64,000 bases of DNA from Winogradskyella sp. MH6 (GTDB lineage Bacteria; Bacteroidota; Bacteroidia; Flavobacteriales; Flavobacteriaceae). The position numbers and the translations under genes were made by a program. The stretch is from the NCBI RefSeq assembly GCF_022810765.1, contig NZ_CP094494.1:1798001-1862000 (forward strand). Direction: 5' to 3'. The notes beneath the pieces were generated by a model. It was not told where the DNA came from, did not search any database, and saw only the letters and a list, made by a program, of their open reading frames with translations. The first letter of the stretch is position 1. Each line of letters starts with the position of its first letter. Below are positions 50,513-58,608 of the stretch, in pieces.

Positions 50513-51487
50513 ATGTTTCGTAAAATGTCATTAAGAATTTTCGTTTTGTTAATGTTGAGTTTGGTTTTTGTGTCTTGTAATGAGGACTCTAAAGCTGAAG
50601 AAGAAATTTCAAAAATTGAAGTAGACTTTGTAGTTGAGCGTTTTGATAAAGCCTATGCAGAAGCAAAACCTGCTGACTTGCCAAAATTAAAACAGGCTTA
50701 TCCGTTTTTGTTTTCTAAGCATGTACCAGATTCAGTTTGGATTGATAGAATCAACGATACGCTACAAGATCAATTGCTAAAGGAGGTAGGTAAGGTGTAT
50801 CCTGATTTTAAAGAAGTAAAAGAGGATTTCAAAAAATTGTTTCAGCATCTAAAATATTATGATAAAACTTTTGATGTGCCAAGAGTGGTGACTTTAACAA
50901 ATGATGTGGATTATAGAAACAAAACCATTGTTACAGATTCTCTATTGCTTATTGCATTAGATAATTTTCTAGGTGAAGACCATGAGTTTTATCAAAATAT
51001 ACCAAGGTATTTGGCTAAGAATATGCAGAAGGATCAAATTATACCAGAAGTTTCAGAAGCTTATGCGAAGAAATATACTTATCAATCTAACAGAAGAACA
51101 CTTCTGGATGAAATGATTTATTATGGAAAGTTACTCTATTTTAAGGATGTTATGATTCCTTTTAAATCTGATGCAGAAAAGATTGGTTATACAGAGCAAG
51201 AATTAAAATGGGCAGAAGCCAATGAGAGCCAAATCTGGAGTTATTTTATTGAAAAAGAACTGCTCTTTAGCACAGATAATAAATTGCCAAGTCGTTTTAT
51301 AGCAGAGGCTCCTTATTCTAAGTTTTATCTAGAATTAGATAACGAATCTCCTGGACGATTAGGGCAGTATATAGGTTGGCAAATTGTGAGAGCCTATGCC
51401 AACACTACAAATGAAAATGTGTTAAGCATTTTAGAACAAGAACCCGAAGAAATTTTTAACAAAGCAAAATTTAAACCAAAGAAATAA
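50513..51487 (+). CDS. gldB: Gliding motility lipoprotein GldB
   Basis: Lipoprotein required for gliding motility in flavobacteria. From the ATG at 50513 the product has 324 residues with lipoprotein signal MFRKMSLRIFVLLMLSLVFVSC. Conserved features of the family are KIEVDFVVERFDKAY, YPFLFSKHVPDSVWIDRINDTLQ, and the C-terminal ESPGRLGQYIGWQIVRAYA. An upstream-extended frame to 50414 crosses the promoter and is not the true start. It overlaps gldC by one base (TAATG), the standard gldBC pair. Confidence 0.93.
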   Translation: MFRKMSLRIFVLLMLSLVFVSCNEDSKAEEEISKIEVDFVVERFDKAYAEAKPADLPKLKQAYPFLFSKHVPDSVWIDRINDTLQDQLLKEVGKVYPDFKEVKEDFKKLFQHLKYYDKTFDVPRVVTLTNDVDYRNKTIVTDSLLLIALDNFLGEDHEFYQNIPRYLAKNMQKDQIIPEVSEAYAKKYTYQSNRRTLLDEMIYYGKLLYFKDVMIPFKSDAEKIGYTEQELKWAEANESQIWSYFIEKELLFSTDNKLPSRFIAEAPYSKFYLELDNESPGRLGQYIGWQIVRAYANTTNENVLSILEQEPEEIFNKAKFKPKK

Positions 51488-51822
51488 TGTCTAAAACCAT
51501 AACCTCTAAAATAGAATTAAACGTAGAACTCGACGAAAATCGAGTGCCAGAAAAATTGAATTGGTCCGCCCAAGATGGAGGAGTGAAAAATGAAGAAGCC
51601 AAAGCTATTATGTTGTCTGTTTGGGATAGTAATGCACAAGAAACTTTAAAAATAGATTTGTGGACTAAAGATATGCCAGTTGATGAAATGAAACAGTTTT
51701 TCCATCAGACTTTGGTTACTATGAGCGATACGTTTCTGCGCGCTACTCAAGATGAGAAAATGACAGCTACTATGAGAGATTTCTGTGATTATTTTGCTGA
51801 AAAATTAGAACTAAAAAAATAG
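51487..51822 (+). CDS. gldC: Gliding motility protein GldC
   Basis: 111-residue protein encoded with gldB in all gliding flavobacteria; it improves gliding but is not essential in Flavobacterium johnsoniae. Seen: KIELNVELDENRVPEKLNWSAQDGG, AKAIMLSVWD and LKIDLWTKDMPVDEMKQFFHQTL, which are the family blocks. There is no signal peptide, so it is cytoplasmic. Start and stop are clear (TAATG with gldB). Confidence 0.95.
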   Translation: MSKTITSKIELNVELDENRVPEKLNWSAQDGGVKNEEAKAIMLSVWDSNAQETLKIDLWTKDMPVDEMKQFFHQTLVTMSDTFLRATQDEKMTATMRDFCDYFAEKLELKK

Positions 51823-51832
51823 CGGTCAAAAT

Positions 51833-52582
51833 TTAACTGCCTTCGTCAGATTTGTAAAAAGGGTTAGTATTAAAGCAATCGGATTCCTTTATGGTAGCAT
51901 AATCAGGATTTCGTCTTTTGAAACGTAAGAATTTTGCGGTGTCATAAACTTCCCATATTGTTAGTTTGTTATGCTTTCCGGTTTTAGATTGTAGGTCTAT
52001 TTTGTGCTGAGCAATCATTTCATCAACAACTTGTTTGTCTCCTATACGCATTTTTTTGCTAGAACTGTGGCCCTTGTTGATGTATTTTACTATCCAATAA
52101 AACCTCACAGGTTTTGTTAAGGGTTCGTTCAATACTTCTTCAGTTTTATGATTTGAGATTGATTTGCCTTCAGACTTATTTTGATAGGTTGATTGACTAA
52201 AAATGCTGTTTTGTTCGTTGGCTTCTGTTTCGGTTATTTTAATAGTTTCAGTTTCACCTTCAATATTCTCATGTCTTAAAAGTGTTATTATAATTAACTT
52301 ATCGTTCACTTTTACTTCAGTAACAAATCTACCAACCGGAATATCGGTTAAAGGTATTTTTGTATCAAGACTGTTTACTATATATGCTTTTTGGAAATCG
52401 GTATTAAAAATTTCAACTTTATCAATAGTGCGTTCACCTTTTAAAATTAAAGTGTCACCAGTCTTGTTTAAGCTGTGGTGCAGTTCGTTAGCCCTATAAT
52501 TAATGTTTTTTAATAAGGTTGATTTTTGACTATGAATAACTGATGTCAAAAACAAGAGGAGCATGGTTAATAGTCTTGTCAT
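51833..52582 (-). CDS. Exported hypothetical protein
   Basis: 249 residues with a signal peptide (MTRLLTMLLLFLTSVIHSQ). The middle (TETIKITETEANEQNSIFSQSTYQNKSEGKSISNHKTEEVL) is polar and probably disordered; the ends are strand-rich (ILKGERTIDKVEIFNTDFQKAYIV; PVRFYWIVKYINKG). I recognise no family. It is convergent with gldC (10-base gap). Promoter not identified. Confidence 0.6.
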   Translation of the reverse strand: MTRLLTMLLLFLTSVIHSQKSTLLKNINYRANELHHSLNKTGDTLILKGERTIDKVEIFNTDFQKAYIVNSLDTKIPLTDIPVGRFVTEVKVNDKLIIITLLRHENIEGETETIKITETEANEQNSIFSQSTYQNKSEGKSISNHKTEEVLNEPLTKPVRFYWIVKYINKGHSSSKKMRIGDKQVVDEMIAQHKIDLQSKTGKHNKLTIWEVYDTAKFLRFKRRNPDYATIKESDCFNTNPFYKSDEGS

Positions 52583-52945
52583 TTTATGTAGGTTGTTTTT
52601 GGGGAAACAATAGGTATTTGTCTAAATACTTGTAGTAAAGATAGATTCTAGTCTTCGGTTATTAATATTCTTAGGCTGTATGGTGTTTTTTTAAGTTGAA
52701 AAGCTTATGGTTTCGATATAAGTTTTAAAAAATCGTTGTAGGTAACGTACATAATAAACAATTAATACATAGATAAGAATTTGGTAATCTGATATAATAA
52801 AAAGCAGTTTATTTTTGTAATGCTATTAATCATTGCTGAAACATTAGTTAGGCCTTCACAAGAGAAGGAAACTAGTGTTTTTTTATTTATTGAGTAATTC
52901 TAACCATAAAAAGCAGAATGAACTGATTATTCTTTAAATTAGCAT
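52583..52945. other. Gene-free stretch with an orphan promoter-terminator pair
   Basis: 363 bases without a convincing gene. On the plus strand there is a perfect -7 element TATTTTTG (52810-52817) and, 22 bases on, a terminator-like hairpin (52840-52880). The distance would produce an RNA of about 60 nucleotides. Nothing else recognisable. Confidence 0.55.
52840..52884 (+). terminator. Orphan terminator-like hairpin
   Basis: AACATTAGTT (52840-52849) pairs with AACTAGTGTT (52870-52879, one G-U), with an inner CCTTC/GAAGG stem (52853-52857 with 52864-52868), followed by seven Ts. No gene ends upstream on this strand. Confidence 0.6.
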
Positions 52946-53566
52946 ATGCGAAAAATCTTATTCGGTGTAATAATAACTTTAATAGTACTTTTTACCTTCA
53001 AATATTGTGGTGACAAAAAGGAAGAGCAAATAATTTTAAAAGAAAACTCAGCCTTAATCCAAGAACAACTAAAAAATGTTAGTAAGCTCGTGGTGACCGA
53101 AGGTCATTTTAGCGAGGTGTTTTCTTATGAAAATTCGAAGCTTATTTTTGGGGACTTATTTGAAGCAGAAAAGAAAGCATTGGTTGTGGTAAATGCAGAC
53201 GTAGCTGTATCTTACGATTTGTCTAAACTTCAATATAATGTAGACGAAACCACAAAAACGCTTCAAATATTAAGTATTCCAGAGGAAGAAATAAAAATAA
53301 GTCCAGATTTTGAATACTATGATATTCAGGCAGATTACCTCAATCCTTTTGAGGCCAAAGATTATAACGACATTAAAAAAACGGTAAGACAACAATTAAT
53401 GAAGAAGATTGAGGCTTCAGATTTAAAGTCTAATGCGCAAAACAGATTACTTAGCGAGCTTTCTAAATTCTTTATTCTTACCAATTCTTTAGGTTGGAAA
53501 CTAAAGTACAACGAAACACCAGTTGAGTCAGTAGATGCTTTAAAATCAATGGATATAAAGTTTTGA
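52946..53566 (+). CDS. DUF4230 domain protein
   Basis: 206 residues with an N-terminal membrane anchor (FGVIITLIVLFTFKYCG, about 5-21) and a DUF4230 domain (about 40-200): KLVVTEGHFSEVFSYENSK, KALVVVNADVAVSYDLSKLQYNVDETTKTLQILSIPEEEIKISPDFEYYDIQ and LLSELSKFFILTNSLGWKLKYN. The family is widespread and uncharacterised; the domain faces outward in this orientation. Overlaps the TetR gene by 4 bases, which suggests a shared transcript. Confidence 0.85.
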   Translation: MRKILFGVIITLIVLFTFKYCGDKKEEQIILKENSALIQEQLKNVSKLVVTEGHFSEVFSYENSKLIFGDLFEAEKKALVVVNADVAVSYDLSKLQYNVDETTKTLQILSIPEEEIKISPDFEYYDIQADYLNPFEAKDYNDIKKTVRQQLMKKIEASDLKSNAQNRLLSELSKFFILTNSLGWKLKYNETPVESVDALKSMDIKF

Positions 53567-54147
53567 AGAATAGCATAGAAACTAGAAAGGAAGAAATTAT
53601 CAGAGTGGCTGCAAAGCTTTTTAAAGAAAAAGGCTATAGTGCGGTAACAATGCGCGATCTGGCATCTGCTATGGGTATAAAAGCAGCGAGTCTTTATAAC
53701 CATATCAACTCTAAGCAGCAAATCTTAAAAGAGATAATTATCTCATTGGCAGAAGAATTTACTCAAGGCTTACAGGATATCCAAAAATCTAACAAATCAA
53801 ATATAGATAAGCTCAAAGACATTGTTAAGTTGCATGTTAATATAACCTCTCAAAACACCTATGGTATGGCGTCTCTTAACAACGATTGGATGCATCTCGA
53901 AGAGAAATTAGAGTATTATCTTCAGTTGCGTTCTAATTATGAGGATGAGTTTAGGAATATTATTGTTCAAGGTGTTCATAGTGAAGAAATAATAAATGAT
54001 AATGTAGAGATAATTCTCTTTTCAATGTTATCAACCTTGCGGTCTTTGTATCTATGGATTCCTAAAAAAGAAGACTTAAATCCAGAAGAACTCTCACAAC
54101 AGTTAAGTCAGGTATTAATTAACGGTATTAACAAAAAAATCGATTAA
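53563..54147 (+). CDS. TetR-family regulator, candidate repressor of the paa cluster
   Basis: 194 residues. An N-terminal helix-turn-helix (about 10-55: IIRVAAKLFKEKGYSAVTMRDLASAMGIKAASLYNHINSKQQIL) precedes a ligand-binding half. The start is TTG at 53563, overlapping the stop of the DUF4230 gene (TTGA); the next Met is already inside the HTH, so an ATG start would remove it. It stands immediately before the phenylacetate genes, the usual position of PaaR in Bacteroidota, and a 20-bp palindrome lies between it and paaE. The effector is presumably phenylacetyl-CoA; this is inference. Confidence 0.85.
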   Translation: MKNSIETRKEEIIRVAAKLFKEKGYSAVTMRDLASAMGIKAASLYNHINSKQQILKEIIISLAEEFTQGLQDIQKSNKSNIDKLKDIVKLHVNITSQNTYGMASLNNDWMHLEEKLEYYLQLRSNYEDEFRNIIVQGVHSEEIINDNVEIILFSMLSTLRSLYLWIPKKEDLNPEELSQQLSQVLINGINKKID

Positions 54148-54153
54148 TTTTTG

Positions 54154-54161
54154 TAAATTTG
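54154..54161 (+). promoter_or_regulatory. paaE -7 promoter element
   Basis: TAAATTTG matches TAnnTTTG. Transcription would start near 54167, at the edge of the palindrome, so a bound TetR protein would block initiation. Confidence 0.5.
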
Positions 54162-54167
54162 TCAAGC

Positions 54168-54187
54168 AAACTAACAAGTGTTAGTTT
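54168..54187. promoter_or_regulatory. 20-bp palindrome, candidate TetR/PaaR operator
   Basis: AAACTAACAAGTGTTAGTTT: 8-bp arms AAACTAAC (54168-54175) and GTTAGTTT (54180-54187) around AAGT. It lies 21 bases after the tetR stop and 80 before paaE. The T-run that follows could also make it a weak terminator for tetR. Confidence 0.6.
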
Positions 54188-54266
54188 TTTTTTAGTTTGC
54201 ATTTCGAAATCGTTTTCGGGTTGAAACTAAATAGTAATAAAAGTGATAGATAATTACTCTTAACGA

Positions 54267-55340
54267 ATGGCAGATTTTCATAAATTAAGAATAAAAGACC
54301 TTTATAAGGAGACAAAAGACACTTCGGTAGTAACTTTTGATGTTCCTAAAGTGTTGGAAGAAGACTTCAAATTCTCACAAGGCCAACATTTAACGCTCAA
54401 AACTTTAATAAACGGTGAAGATGTACGTCGTTCTTACTCACTATGCTCAAGTCCGTTTGATAACGAATGGAAAGTTGCTGTAAAAGAAATTCCAGGAGGA
54501 AAATTTTCAACCTTCGTAAATTCAACATTAAAAATTGGTGATGAGTTAGAGGTAATGCCTCCAAGTGGGACTTTTGGTGTAAAATGTAATGCTGAAAATG
54601 CTAAGAACTATCTGTTTTTTGCAGCAGGAAGTGGTATAACACCTATTCTATCCATGATAAAAGCGCATTTAGCTTCAGAACCGAATTCTACTTGCAAATT
54701 ATTCTATGTGAATAAAACAGCAAAATCCATTATCTTTAAGGAAGAGTTAGAACAGTTAAGAAACACGTATTTCGGAAGGTTGGAAATTTATTATTTCTTA
54801 ACCAAAGAAAAACGAGACATCGAACTATTTAATGGACGTTTTGATGATGATAAGATGAAAGTGCTCACCAAAACATTTATTGATATTCCAGATACTAGTG
54901 AAGTGTTTTTGTGCGGTCCAGAAGATATGGTGAATTACGTTAGCAACTATCTGGCTGAAGCAGGTTTACCAAAAGAATTAATTCATTTTGAATTATTTGT
55001 AAAAGGCTTAACCGAAGAAGATAAAAAACGTGTAGAACGACTGTCTGAACAAAAAATCGATGGAGTCGAAGTTATCATTATAGATGGAGGAAAGGAATTT
55101 TGTTTCACTATGCAAAAGGACGATGATAATATTTTAGATGGTGCTTTAACAGCTGGTGCAGATTTGCCATTTGCATGCAAAGGAGGCGTTTGCAGTACGT
55201 GTAAATGTCAGGTTATGGAAGGTGAAGTTGAAATGAAAATCAACTATGCACTAGAGGATGATGAGGTTGCGCAAAACTATGTGTTAAGCTGCCAAGCGGT
55301 CCCAACTACTAAAAAAGTAGTGGTCGATTTCGATGTGTAA
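54267..55340 (+). CDS. paaE: Phenylacetyl-CoA epoxidase reductase subunit
   Basis: Delivers electrons from NADPH to the PaaABC oxygenase. 357 residues: FAD-binding ferredoxin-reductase domain (about 1-105, RRSYSLCSSP), NAD(P)-binding domain (about 110-235, FFAAGSGITPILSMIK, VFLCGPEDMV), and a C-terminal plant-type 2Fe-2S ferredoxin (about 265-357) with cysteines in FACKGGVCSTCKCQV and VLSCQAV. Here it precedes paaABCD, the reverse of the order in E. coli where paaE is last. First structural gene behind the operator. Confidence 0.95.
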   Translation: MADFHKLRIKDLYKETKDTSVVTFDVPKVLEEDFKFSQGQHLTLKTLINGEDVRRSYSLCSSPFDNEWKVAVKEIPGGKFSTFVNSTLKIGDELEVMPPSGTFGVKCNAENAKNYLFFAAGSGITPILSMIKAHLASEPNSTCKLFYVNKTAKSIIFKEELEQLRNTYFGRLEIYYFLTKEKRDIELFNGRFDDDKMKVLTKTFIDIPDTSEVFLCGPEDMVNYVSNYLAEAGLPKELIHFELFVKGLTEEDKKRVERLSEQKIDGVEVIIIDGGKEFCFTMQKDDDNILDGALTAGADLPFACKGGVCSTCKCQVMEGEVEMKINYALEDDEVAQNYVLSCQAVPTTKKVVVDFDV

Positions 55341-55349
55341 ATATAATTT

Positions 55350-55375
55350 GTCATTCCGCACTTGATGCGGAATCC
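55350..55375. repeat. Palindromic repeat between paaE and paaA
   Basis: GTCATTCCGCACTTGATGCGGAATCC: ATTCCGCA pairs with TGCGGAAT. Same layout as the GTCATCCTGAACTTG elements but with compensating changes in both arms. Confidence 0.7.
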
Positions 55376-55411
55376 ACTAAACACTAAAAACTATTCACTA
55401 AATACTAAATT

Positions 55412-56368
55412 ATGAGTGAAGAACAAATAAAAAATCTAGAAGTAGAATTTGAAGCACGCATTGCACGTGATGAGAAAATAGAACCTAAAGACTGGATGCC
55501 AGAAAAATATCGCCAAACGCATATTAGGCAAATCAGTCAGCATGCGCATTCCGAAATCGTTGGGATGTTGCCAGAGGGTAACTGGATTACTCGTGCGCCT
55601 TCATTGCGTCGCAAAGTAGCCTTATTGGCTAAAGTACAAGACGAGGCTGGTCACGGATTATATTTATACAGTGCCTGTGAAACATTAGGGATCTCTCGCG
55701 ACGAATTATACGAACAATTACATTCTGGTAAAGCAAAATATTCTTCTATTTTCAATTACCCAACAGTAACTTGGGCAGATATGGGAGCTATTGGTTGGTT
55801 GGTAGATGGTGCAGCTATTATCAATCAAGTACCGCTTTGTAACACCTCTTTTGGACCTTATGCTAGAGCAATGGTGCGTGTGTGTAAAGAAGAAAGTTTT
55901 CATCAGCGTCAAGGCTATGAAATCATGTTGAAGTTATGTGAAGGTACGCCAGAACAAAAGGAACTTGCTCAAGATGCGCTTAACCGTTGGTGGTGGCCAA
56001 GTTTAATGATGTTTGGTCCAACAGATGCAGAATCTACACATACAGAACAAAGCATGAAGTGGAAGCTAAAACGTAAAACTAATGACGAGTTACGTCAACA
56101 GTTTATAGACCAAACGGTGCCACAAGCTGAAATTTTAGGATTAACAATTCCAGATCCAGATTTAAAATGGAATGAGGAGCGTCAAAGCTATGACTTCGGT
56201 GAAATTAATTGGGATGAGTTTTGGCAAGTTGTCAAAGGTCACGGTCCAATGAACAAAGAACGAATGAAAGCTAGAGTAGGAGCATGGGAACGTGGAGAAT
56301 GGGTTCGTGATGCAGCGATGGCTCATGCAGAAAAACAACAAGAAAGAAAAAACAAACAAGTAGTATAA
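55412..56368 (+). CDS. paaA: 1,2-phenylacetyl-CoA epoxidase subunit A (catalytic)
   Basis: Di-iron oxygenase subunit that epoxidises the aromatic ring of phenylacetyl-CoA. 318 residues, close to the E. coli length of 309. Seen: [42 protein letters not shown] (helices with Glu ligand), [16 protein letters not shown] (ExxH iron ligands), and [15 protein letters not shown] (second ExxH). All di-iron motifs present. Followed by paaB after 76 bases. Confidence 0.97.
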   Translation: MSEEQIKNLEVEFEARIARDEKIEPKDWMPEKYRQTHIRQISQHAHSEIVGMLPEGNWITRAPSLRRKVALLAKVQDEAGHGLYLYSACETLGISRDELYEQLHSGKAKYSSIFNYPTVTWADMGAIGWLVDGAAIINQVPLCNTSFGPYARAMVRVCKEESFHQRQGYEIMLKLCEGTPEQKELAQDALNRWWWPSLMMFGPTDAESTHTEQSMKWKLKRKTNDELRQQFIDQTVPQAEILGLTIPDPDLKWNEERQSYDFGEINWDEFWQVVKGHGPMNKERMKARVGAWERGEWVRDAAMAHAEKQQERKNKQVV

Positions 56369-56444
56369 TCAGAAGGTTAGACTCGAGAAATGAGAAATAA
56401 GAAAAGTACTCAGATAAAGTCTAACATCTAACATCTAATATCTA

Positions 56445-56735
56445 ATGTCTAATAAAAAAAACTGGCCACTTTGGGAGGTCTTCGTAAGAAGTAAAAACGG
56501 ATTAGAACACCGTCATTTTGGAAGCCTTCACGCAGCAGATGCAGAAATGGCTTTAGAAAATGCAAGAGACGTTTACACAAGACGAAACGAAGGCGTAAGC
56601 ATTTGGGTTGTAGAAAGTAAACATATTACAGCATCTAACCCAGAGCATAATGGCGAATTATTTGAGCCTGCACAAGATAAAGTATACCGTCACCCAACAT
56701 TTTATGATTTACCAGACGAGGTAAAGCATATGTAA
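56445..56735 (+). CDS. paaB: 1,2-phenylacetyl-CoA epoxidase subunit B
   Basis: Small bridging subunit of the multicomponent oxygenase. 96 residues, the normal length, beginning WPLWEVFVRSKNGLEHRHFGSLHAADAEMALENARDVYTRRNEGVSIWVV. No enzymatic residues. Followed by two palindromic repeat elements before paaC. Confidence 0.95.
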   Translation: MSNKKNWPLWEVFVRSKNGLEHRHFGSLHAADAEMALENARDVYTRRNEGVSIWVVESKHITASNPEHNGELFEPAQDKVYRHPTFYDLPDEVKHM

Positions 56736-56748
56736 AATGACAAAGTTT

Positions 56749-56772
56749 GTCATCCTGAACTTGTTTCAGGAT
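56749..56772. repeat. Palindromic repeat after paaB
   Basis: GTCATCCTGAACTTGTTTCAGGAT, stem ATCCTGAA/TTCAGGAT. Member of the GTCATyCTGAACTTG family. Confidence 0.8.
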
Positions 56773-56792
56773 ATTGTAAATATAAAGTAAAC

Positions 56793-56838
56793 GTCACTTC
56801 GAGTGATTCTGATAAAAATCGGAATTGTATCGAGAAGT
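56793..56838. repeat. Palindromic repeat (GTCACTTCGAGTG ... TATCGAGAAGT)
   Basis: Outer arms ACTTCGA and TCGAGAAGT pair with one bulge; an inner imperfect stem lies between. A second copy of the same type is at 57674-57720, each following a GTCATCCTGAACTTG element. Confidence 0.75.
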
Positions 56839-56872
56839 AATTAAAAAAAATCCACTTTCGTGGACGTTCACT

Positions 56873-57628
56873 ATGAAAAACAAAAACCTATATAACTACA
56901 TCCTTGGCATCGCAGATAATAGCCTCATTCTGGGGCAGCGATTAGGAGAACTTTGCGGTCACGGACCAAGTTTAGAAACGGATATCGCTTGCACCAATAT
57001 GTCACTAGATTTATTAGGGCAAGTGCGTAGTTATTATCAATATGCGGCGAAGATTGCAGGTGATGGTAGAACAGAAGATGATATTGCAATGCTTCGTAAA
57101 GAACGCGAATATTTCAATGTTTTATTGGTAGAACAGCCAAATACTGATTTTGGGTACACAATGGCAAGACAATTCTTATTCGATGTGTATCATTTTTTAA
57201 TGCTGACCGAATTAGAAAAAAGTACCGATTTAAACTTATCTGCAATTGCAAAAAAATCCATCAAAGAAGTGAGTTACCACAAACGTTTCTCATCTGATTG
57301 GATTAAGCGATTAGGAGATGGTACCGAAGAAAGTCATAGCCGTATTCAAACCGCAATAAATGATTTATGGACCTATACAGATGAATTATTCCATCAAACC
57401 GAAGCTGATAAAGCTATGATTGCTGAAGGTGTTGGAGTAGATGTTACTAAATTGAAAGACGCTTATTACGAAGAGGTAAATGCAGTTTTAGAAGAAGCAA
57501 CGTTAAGCGTTCCAGAAAGTAAATATTTTCAAAAAGGTGGAAAGCAAGGCATTCATACTGAACACATGGGTTACTTGCTAGCAGAATTACAATACATGCA
57601 ACGTACCTATCCAAATATGGAATGGTAA
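56873..57628 (+). CDS. paaC: 1,2-phenylacetyl-CoA epoxidase subunit C
   Basis: Structural partner of PaaA. 251 residues from the ATG at 56873 (MKNKNLYNYILGIADNSLILGQRLGELCGHGPSLETDIACTNMSLDLLGQVRSYYQYAAKI); a frame extended to the TTG at 56825 lies in repeat sequence and is not the true start. Also seen: VEQPNTDFGYTMARQFLFD and EVSYHKRFSSDWIKRLGDGTEESH. The length fits the E. coli protein (248). Like other PaaC proteins it lacks a complete iron-ligand set, but this could not be checked by alignment. Confidence 0.94.
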   Translation: MKNKNLYNYILGIADNSLILGQRLGELCGHGPSLETDIACTNMSLDLLGQVRSYYQYAAKIAGDGRTEDDIAMLRKEREYFNVLLVEQPNTDFGYTMARQFLFDVYHFLMLTELEKSTDLNLSAIAKKSIKEVSYHKRFSSDWIKRLGDGTEESHSRIQTAINDLWTYTDELFHQTEADKAMIAEGVGVDVTKLKDAYYEEVNAVLEEATLSVPESKYFQKGGKQGIHTEHMGYLLAELQYMQRTYPNMEW

Positions 57629-57642
57629 CAAATTCTTGATGT

Positions 57643-57666
57643 GTCATCCTGAACTTGATTCAAGAT
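57643..57666. repeat. Palindromic repeat after paaC
   Basis: GTCATCCTGAACTTGATTCAAGAT: arms ATCCTGAA and TTCAAGAT with one mismatch, same family as 56749 and 59398. Confidence 0.75.
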
Positions 57667-57673
57667 GCCATTC

Positions 57674-57720
57674 GTCACTTCGAGTGATTTGTGAAGAATG
57701 AACAAATTGTATCGAGAAGT
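57674..57720. repeat. Palindromic repeat (GTCACTTCGAGTG type), second copy
   Basis: Starts GTCACTTCGAGTGATTTGTG and ends TTGTATCGAGAAGT; the same order of elements as at 56793-56838, 8 bases after a GTCATCCTGAACTTG copy. Confidence 0.75.
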
Positions 57721-57754
57721 ATTTTAGTGAAAATTCCTGTTTTTAGGAAAAATA

Positions 57755-58255
57755 ATGATAACAACAGAGCAACATATCAATCCAAAACTGGTCTCAATTC
57801 TAGAGTCTATATCAGATCCAGAAATCCCAGTATTATCCATTATGGATATGGGGGTTGTACGTTCTGCGGTTATCGAAAACAACCTTGTGAAAATCGAAAT
57901 CACGCCAACATACAGCGGCTGTCCTGCAATGGATGTTATCGGAGACGATATCAAACGTGCTATGCAAAAAGCAGGTTATACAGCCGAAGTAGATTTGATT
58001 TTACATCCAGCCTGGACAACCGATTGGATTACACCAAGAGGTAGAAAAGCTTTGGAAGATTACGGAATCGCAGCACCATTAGATGCTGAGTCTGATAAAT
58101 CAGTGTTGTTAGAAGGAAAAAAATTAGTGAAGTGTCCGCAATGCGGAAGCACAAATACAAAAATGATAAGTCAATTTGGTTCTACAGCCTGCAAAGCACA
58201 ATTTCAGTGTGAGGACTGCCAAGAACCCTTTGATTATTTTAAATGTTTGAAATGA
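57755..58255 (+). CDS. paaD: Phenylacetyl-CoA epoxidase assembly protein, DUF59 type
   Basis: 166 residues: a MIP18/DUF59 domain (1-105, ISDPEIPVLSIMDMGVVRSAVIENN ... TPTYSGCPAMDVIGDDIKRAM) and a C-terminal zinc ribbon with paired cysteines (CPQCGSTNT and CEDCQEPFDYFKC). It probably assists maturation of the iron centre of the oxygenase. Called PaaD in E. coli and PaaJ in some other annotations. It overlaps the next gene by 13 bases. Confidence 0.94.
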   Translation: MITTEQHINPKLVSILESISDPEIPVLSIMDMGVVRSAVIENNLVKIEITPTYSGCPAMDVIGDDIKRAMQKAGYTAEVDLILHPAWTTDWITPRGRKALEDYGIAAPLDAESDKSVLLEGKKLVKCPQCGSTNTKMISQFGSTACKAQFQCEDCQEPFDYFKCLK

Positions 58256-58605
58256 AGGGATTACGAACAACAATATATAAAGTTGCAAGTTTAAAAGATG
58301 CTAAAGAATGGTATTCCAAAGCATTTAAAACACAACCGTATTTTGATGAGCCCTTTTATGTGGGCTTTAATATTGGTGGTTACGAATTAGGATTGTTGCC
58401 AGACGAATCTCAAAAAGGTGACAATGTTCTATCATATTGGGGCGTAGAAAATATTCAAGAAGCTTATCAAGAGTTAATCAGCTTAGGAGCTGCTGAACAC
58501 GAAGCACCTCATGATGTAGGAGAGGATATTATGGTGGCAACGGTTAAAGATCCTTGGGAAAATATCATAGGAATTATTTATAATCCACATTTCAAATTAC
58601 CTTAA
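58243..58605 (+). CDS. VOC (glyoxalase/dioxygenase superfamily) protein
   Basis: 120 residues with the beta-alpha-beta-beta-beta VOC fold pattern (LRTTIYKVASLKDAKEWYSKAF ... YFDEPFYVGFNIGGYELGLLPDE ... VKDPWENIIGIIYNP). It is short (a single module) and it is translationally coupled to paaD, so part of the transcript. No VOC enzyme is in the E. coli paa pathway; a role in handling the epoxide or its spontaneous product is conceivable but inferred. Metal-binding His/Glu set looks incomplete on inspection. Confidence 0.8.
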   Translation: MFEMKGLRTTIYKVASLKDAKEWYSKAFKTQPYFDEPFYVGFNIGGYELGLLPDESQKGDNVLSYWGVENIQEAYQELISLGAAEHEAPHDVGEDIMVATVKDPWENIIGIIYNPHFKLP

Positions 58606-58608
58606 AAT

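Noticed and set aside
56825..56872. N-terminal extension of paaC from a TTG
   Set aside because: It runs through the repeat element; MKNKNLYNYILG at 56873 matches PaaC.
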